From positions 31,391 through 95,390 of the forward strand of contig JAETRV010000005.1 of the NCBI GenBank assembly GCA_021770005.1: a stretch of DNA of 64,000 nt, written 5' to 3'. Source of the stretch: Anaerotruncus sp. (GTDB lineage: Bacteria; Bacillota; Clostridia; Oscillospirales; Ruminococcaceae). The notes beneath the pieces were generated by a model. That model made no database searches, had not been told where the DNA came from, and saw only the letters and a program-made list of their open reading frames with translations. Below are positions 59,733 through 64,000 of this stretch, piece by piece. Each line of letters starts with the position of its first letter. Position 1 is the first letter of the stretch. The position numbers and the translations under genes were made by a program.

Positions 59733-62114
59733 CTATTTCAGCTCGGCAACCGTAACCCCCGATTCCCCTTCCCCATAGGCACCCAGACGGAAGGTCTTTA
59801 CGTTTCTATGGCTCTTGAGCCGCTGCTGGACGGCGGCACGCAACACGCCGGTACCTTTCCCATGGATGATCGTAACCGACGGCACATTCGAGAGGACGCA
59901 GCTGTCAATAAACCGGTCCAGCTCAAGCAGTGCCTCATCCGCCGTCATGCCGCGCAGGTCCAACTCGGTTTTCGCACTGCGGACCGACTTTGAGGAAACA
60001 CCACGGGTTGAGATGCCCACATTGTTGAAGGTGGTGCGCTTTTTGCCCGCATCGACCAGCCGCACCTCCGACTGGTGCACCTTCGTCTTGAGAATACCAG
60101 CCTGTACGGTGACGTATCCCTGGCCATCTGGGGCGGATAACAGTGTCCCCTCCCGGTTCATGGAAAGCAGCCGCACCGTATCCCCCCGCTTCAGCGGACG
60201 GGAGGGCGTATAGTTCTCCGGATTTTTTCGGGTTACCGGATCGGCGAGATCCTGTAGCTTGCGCATATCCGCGCGGAATGCAACCTTTGCCTGTGCCAGC
60301 CGTTCCTCAAACGCGGCGGCGTCCTTTGCCTTTTTCAACTCATCCAGCTCGTCAAGCATCGCCTGTGCCTGTGCGTGAACCTGCTCTACAATCCCACGCG
60401 CCTGTTGACGCGCCCGTTCGAGTTCCCGCTCCCGCTCGGCCTGCATCGTACGGCGAAGCGCATCCGCTTCCTGACTTGTCCGCTGCGCTTCGATCCGATT
60501 GGTCTGTGCCAGTTCCCGCTCCCGTTCCAACTCCTGTCGGGTCGTTTCAAGCTGGGAAACCACATCTTCAAACTGTGTGTTCTCTTTTGAGATATGCGCT
60601 TTTGCGTTCTCGATGATTCCAACTGGAAGACCCAGCCGCTCACTGATTGCAAACGCATTGGAACGCCCGGGCACACCGGTCAAAAGCCGGTAGGTCGGCC
60701 GCAGTGTCGCCACATCGAACTCACAGCTTGCGTTCTCAACCCCTTCGGTATTCAGCGCGAACATCTTGATCTCGGCATAATGGGTGGTTGCGACCACTCG
60801 GGACCGCTGTGCCCGAAGCTGCTCGATCACCGCAACCGCCAGCGCCGCCCCTTCGACCGGGTCGGTCCCAGCCCCCAGCTCATCCAGCAGCACCAGCGAC
60901 TTCTCATTCGCCTCCTGCAAAATCCGGATGATGTTGGTCATATGCGCCGAAAAGGTAGAAAGGCTCTGCTCAATGCTCTGTTCGTCCCCGATGTCAACCA
61001 GCACTTTTTCAAAAACCGGGATCGAACTCCCATCCGCAACCGGCAGCATTAGTCCACACTGTGCCATCAGCACCAATAGGCCCAACGTCTTGATTGCAAC
61101 CGTTTTTCCGCCTGTATTCGGGCCGGTGACCACCAGCGTGTCAAACCCGTCCCCGAGACGCAGCTCGATCGGCACCACCTTTTCTTTCTCAATCAGGGGA
61201 TGCCGCGCTTTTTTCAGGAGGACGACCCCATTTTCATTGAGATTCGGGATGGTCGCGCGCATCTCGTCAGCAAGCTTGCTCTTTGCAAAATAGAGGTCGA
61301 GTTCGACAATCGCTTCATAGCTGCCCTTGATGCTCTCGGCGCATCCGCCGACCTGAGCGGACAGTTCCTGTAGAATCCGCCGGATTTCCGCCTGCTCCCT
61401 GCTTTGCAGCAGACGGATCTCATTGTTCGCCTCGACCACTCCCATTGGCTCGATGAAGACCGTCGAACCAGATGCAGAGGTATCATGTACCAGCCCTTTG
61501 ATCTCGTTGCGATACTCGATCTTGACCGGCACAACGAACCGCCCGTCACGCTGGGTGATGATATTCTCCTGCAAAAATTTCTGATAGGTAGCAGAGCGAA
61601 CCATCCGGTCCAACACCTCGCGAGCCTTTGCCCCTGATTGACGGATCTTGCGCCGAATTTCGGACAGTTCTGGGCTTGCATTGTCGGCAATCTCGTCCTC
61701 TGAGAGGATCGTCGTCGAGATGTTCCGCTGCAAGGTGGGTAGCGCAACCACCGAACCAAGCAGGACCTCCAAGCTGGTCGGTTCCCCCTCAAGCTGACGT
61801 CCCCACCGCTCGATCGTCTCAATCGCGCGGAGCACACGCGCCACATCCAAAAGCTCCCGTGGGGAAAGCTGCGCACCAATCGACGCGCGCTTGAGTGCGC
61901 TCGAACAGTTCTCGATCGAACCGATCGATGGGGTAGAGTACCGGTTGGTCAGGGCATTGGCATCTGCCGTAAACCGCATCAAGGCGCGCACATCCCGCAG
62001 ATTATCCGCAGGCTCGACCGCCAGCGCCAGCGCCCGGCTGTCCGCACAGCAACAATGCTTTGAAAGACGCAAAAGCACCTTATCAAGTTCTAACGCTTTA
62101 CAGTATTTGTTCAT
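59733..62114 (-). CDS. mutS2: Endonuclease MutS2
   Basis: A 793-residue MutS-family ATPase that opposes recombination and, in some bacteria, rescues collided ribosomes. Seen: the clamp/lever region, Walker A GPNTGGKTVAIKTLG, IGDEQSIEQSLSTFSAHM, LLDELGAGTDPVEGAALA (Walker B), a long coiled coil (residues about 510-610), and a C-terminal Smr nuclease domain with LDLRGMTADEAL and IIHGKGTGVLR. No mismatch-recognition domain I, as expected. The ATG at 62114 has GGGGAGG upstream. Downstream of recO by 56 bases. Confidence 0.97.
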   Translation of the reverse strand: MNKYCKALELDKVLLRLSKHCCCADSRALALAVEPADNLRDVRALMRFTADANALTNRYSTPSIGSIENCSSALKRASIGAQLSPRELLDVARVLRAIETIERWGRQLEGEPTSLEVLLGSVVALPTLQRNISTTILSEDEIADNASPELSEIRRKIRQSGAKAREVLDRMVRSATYQKFLQENIITQRDGRFVVPVKIEYRNEIKGLVHDTSASGSTVFIEPMGVVEANNEIRLLQSREQAEIRRILQELSAQVGGCAESIKGSYEAIVELDLYFAKSKLADEMRATIPNLNENGVVLLKKARHPLIEKEKVVPIELRLGDGFDTLVVTGPNTGGKTVAIKTLGLLVLMAQCGLMLPVADGSSIPVFEKVLVDIGDEQSIEQSLSTFSAHMTNIIRILQEANEKSLVLLDELGAGTDPVEGAALAVAVIEQLRAQRSRVVATTHYAEIKMFALNTEGVENASCEFDVATLRPTYRLLTGVPGRSNAFAISERLGLPVGIIENAKAHISKENTQFEDVVSQLETTRQELERERELAQTNRIEAQRTSQEADALRRTMQAERERELERARQQARGIVEQVHAQAQAMLDELDELKKAKDAAAFEERLAQAKVAFRADMRKLQDLADPVTRKNPENYTPSRPLKRGDTVRLLSMNREGTLLSAPDGQGYVTVQAGILKTKVHQSEVRLVDAGKKRTTFNNVGISTRGVSSKSVRSAKTELDLRGMTADEALLELDRFIDSCVLSNVPSVTIIHGKGTGVLRAAVQQRLKSHRNVKTFRLGAYGEGESGVTVAELK

Positions 62115-62170
62115 AAATTCCTCCCCTGCCTACGCAGGCCAATCCAACGCCTTATGTACTTCTGCGCCGC

Positions 62171-62932
62171 TCAAATCCGAATGGAAAGATAGAAATCCAG
62201 CGTCTCAAGGCGTTTTTCAATCTGTGTCATAACATAATGCTGGGTGATCTCGTTCAGGTCGGCGAGCTGCTGCTCCGGCACTGTAAAGGAAAACAGCTTT
62301 TCAGATTCCGCATAAAGGATATGCCGCATTGCGGCGAGCACCGTCCTTGAAAGCGGCACCCGAATCTGACTTTTTGGGTAATCCTGGATGCATGTCCCAC
62401 AGGCGATCGATGCACTTTGCGGAAGGAAGTAAAACACATCCGACTCAAAACATCCGCAGCCGGTGCAGGCAACCAGATTCGGCATATAGCCTGCCATCGT
62501 CATCAACCGCAGCTCATAGACTGCCTTGACGAACCCACAACTCCGCTTTCCCCGGTCAAGCAGATAGAGTGAATTGAGCAGCAGCCGCAGATAATCAGGC
62601 GCTGGCTCCTCGTGGGGAGCCACCTCAGCGGTGAGCTGGCAGAAATAGGAGGCTAAAGAGAGTTTCTCCACATCCCCGCGCACCCCCATAAACAGACTGT
62701 TGAGGTCCGCTTTGTCAACGCTGTACTTCCCCTTATTCTCAAATAGCACAAAACACGAGTGGCTCAACAGCTCACCCGGGACCCGCAGGACCCCGCGCGG
62801 CTTCTTTGCCCCTCGTGCATAGGCCGTAATGACGCCGCGCTCTTTGGTTAAGAGCGTCAGCACACTGTCATATTCCTCAACCGTCCGCTCCCGCAGTACG
62901 ATCCCATCGGTCGTGATATGCACTGTCCTCAC
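62171..62932 (-). CDS. recO: DNA repair protein RecO
   Basis: A 253-residue recombination mediator that loads RecA with RecR. OB-fold N-terminus (TTDGIVLRERTVEEYDSVLTL), then a helical domain with zinc-binding cysteines CTGCGC and CGTC (about residues 155-190), as in Firmicute RecO. The start at 62932 overlaps the preceding small gene by 56 bases. Between era and mutS2, a common position for recO in Firmicutes. Confidence 0.95.
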   Translation of the reverse strand: MRTVHITTDGIVLRERTVEEYDSVLTLLTKERGVITAYARGAKKPRGVLRVPGELLSHSCFVLFENKGKYSVDKADLNSLFMGVRGDVEKLSLASYFCQLTAEVAPHEEPAPDYLRLLLNSLYLLDRGKRSCGFVKAVYELRLMTMAGYMPNLVACTGCGCFESDVFYFLPQSASIACGTCIQDYPKSQIRVPLSRTVLAAMRHILYAESEKLFSFTVPEQQLADLNEITQHYVMTQIEKRLETLDFYLSIRI

Positions 62933-63068
62933 CCGCTGCTATCTGGATGGTATCCAGCACAGGTCTCCCCTTCCCCTGCTGCTTGACACCCAGATAGTTT
63001 AAATAATCGGCTACCCTGCCGGTATGCAAAAAAGCATCGTATGCCTGCTGCTCGTTTGGTTTCGTCAC
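62877..63068 (-). CDS. Small YqzL-like protein overlapping recO
   Basis: A 63-residue protein starting at GTG 63068 with GGAGGTGG 5 bases before it. The stretch YDAFLHTGRVADYLNYLG resembles the FxxTGxxxxYL pattern of YqzL, a small Bacillus protein encoded between era and recO, the exact place found here. Its last 18 codons overlap the start of recO, which suggests translational coupling. Typical YqzL has about 47 residues, so the C-terminal part is extra. Function unknown. Confidence 0.6.
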   Translation of the reverse strand: MTKPNEQQAYDAFLHTGRVADYLNYLGVKQQGKGRPVLDTIQIAAGEDSAYHDRWDRTAGADG

Positions 63069-63170
63069 AACCACCTCCATCAAATGCTATGGAAGTAGTG
63101 TTCGCTGTTTTTCTCCGGTTATCAGAGGGAATCGTTCTCACAATTTCCATCAATTTTTAGGTTGACAAAT

Positions 63171-64000
63171 TCAGTTAAACCCGAACGAGCGGATCACATT
63201 TTCCCGGTTTCGCCAATCCTCCCGGACTTTGACCCAGCATTTCAAATTCACTTTGCAGCGCAAGAAATGCTCGATGTCCTCCCGAGCCTGACTCGCCACC
63301 CGTTTCAGCATCCCGCCACCCTTGCCGATAATCATGCCCTTGTGGCTTTCCTTCTCACAATAAATCTGCACGTCAATATCAATGAGCTGCTGCTCTTCAC
63401 GCTCGTGCATCCGTTCGACCGTCACAGCCACGCCATGCGGTATCTCGTCGTACATATTTTTGAGCAGCTTCTCCCGCACAATCTCGGCGACAATCACCCG
63501 TTCGGGCTGGTCGGTCAGGGTATCCTCCTCAAAAAAGAACGGGGACGGTGCTGCAAATTTTTCCAGCTCGTCCAGAACAGTGTCCACCCCATCCCCTTTC
63601 AACGCGGAGATCGGTACCACTGCTTCAAACGGATACGCCTGAGAAAACGCCAGGATGCGGGGCATCAGTTTTTCGCGCAGATCCAGTGTGTCGATCTTGT
63701 TAATCGCCAGAATCGCGGGAATCCTCTGCGCCTGGAACGATGCCATCAAGTCCTGCTCGGCTTTCTGAATCTCGCCGGCCGGTTCGACCACCAGGACTGC
63801 GACATCCACATCCGCCACACTTTCATTCACCTGCTTGACCATATACTCTGACAGTTTGGTGCGCGGCTTATGCAGGCCGGGCGTGTCGATAAACACAAAC
63901 TGGGTATCCTCCTGGGTCAGCACACCGGTGATCCGGGTACGGGTGGTCTGCGGCTTATTCGAAACGATCGCCACCTTTTCGCCGATCAAGGCGTTGAGCA
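63171..64000 (-). CDS. era: GTPase Era, N-terminus cut by window edge
   Basis: The C-terminal part of Era (276 residues here), a 16S rRNA-binding GTPase for 30S assembly. Seen: TTRTRITGVLT (switch I), DTPGLHKPRTKLSEYM (G3), INKIDTLD (G4, NKxD), PISALKGDG (G5), and a KH domain with IIGKGGGMLKRVASQAREDI. The G1 P-loop lies beyond base 64000, which is the real 5' end. It precedes a small YqzL-like gene and recO on the minus strand. Confidence 0.97.
   Translation of the reverse strand, partial: LNALIGEKVAIVSNKPQTTRTRITGVLTQEDTQFVFIDTPGLHKPRTKLSEYMVKQVNESVADVDVAVLVVEPAGEIQKAEQDLMASFQAQRIPAILAINKIDTLDLREKLMPRILAFSQAYPFEAVVPISALKGDGVDTVLDELEKFAAPSPFFFEEDTLTDQPERVIVAEIVREKLLKNMYDEIPHGVAVTVERMHEREEQQLIDIDVQIYCEKESHKGMIIGKGGGMLKRVASQAREDIEHFLRCKVNLKCWVKVREDWRNRENVIRSFGFN

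Overview
The window looks like chromosomal DNA of a high-GC, strictly anaerobic member of the Clostridia. The gene content fits a gut Oscillospirales/Ruminococcaceae-type bacterium, but that placement is inference from gene families, not from a marker comparison. Supporting traits are AddAB rather than RecBCD, MutS2, IreB, a T-box in front of pheST, meso-diaminopimelate dehydrogenase, anaerobic (early cobalt insertion) cobalamin genes, a ferredoxin-linked 2-oxoacid oxidoreductase, an A-type flavoprotein with rubredoxin, and a dockerin-bearing secreted protease. I see no insertion sequence, prophage, CRISPR array or rRNA.

Layout. 1-0.9 kb: 3' part of the locus is cut; an A-type flavodiiron protein (partial) and rubredoxin. 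1.0-6.5 kb: an SOS-type operon uvrB - GNAT acetyltransferase - uvrA behind a LexA-like operator. 6.5-13.5 kb: addB-addA. 13.6-14.0 kb: a lone bacteriohemerythrin. 14.0-17.4 kb: an operon for a 2-oxoacid:ferredoxin oxidoreductase (ParA/MinD-like ATPase, ferredoxin, alpha, beta, gamma). 17.6-33.5 kb: an 18-gene cobalamin operon, transcribed leftward from cbiD to cbiC, with nearly every gene touching or overlapping the next. It covers the corrin ring from factor II methylation to cobyrinate amidation, adenosylation, aminopropanol linker attachment and nucleotide loop assembly. It lacks a cobaltochelatase and a visible cobalamin riboswitch, and it holds two cobU-like genes.

33.6-38.6 kb: a secreted-amidase-like domain protein, a small ORF, an atypical PRPP synthetase, a one-pass membrane protein, a single-domain pyruvate kinase and diaminopimelate dehydrogenase. 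38.77 kb: tRNA-Ser(CGA). 39.0-45.5 kb: the most distinctive locus, a two-gene unit encoding a 1713-residue secreted M60-type (mucinase-like) zinc metalloprotease with an internal dockerin, followed after 6 bases by a membrane-anchored protein whose N-terminal domain looks like a cohesin. I read this as a miniature one-enzyme, one-scaffold cell-surface protease system. 45.8-47.2 kb: LemA and TPM-domain proteins. 47.5-53.6 kb: a small membrane protein, a DEAD-box RNA helicase, release factor 2 (without the usual programmed frameshift), a DHFR-like reductase, a RING/zinc-ribbon membrane protein and galU. 53.6-57.4 kb: T-box(Phe)-pheS-pheT. 57.5-58.7 kb: ireB and a short-chain reductase. 58.7-64 kb, leftward: era (cut by the window end), a small YqzL-like protein, recO, mutS2, a lipoprotein and a conserved-looking protein of unknown function.

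All positions and motifs were read by eye from the sequence. Family names rest on remembered motifs rather than database searches, and promoter and terminator calls are by pattern only.
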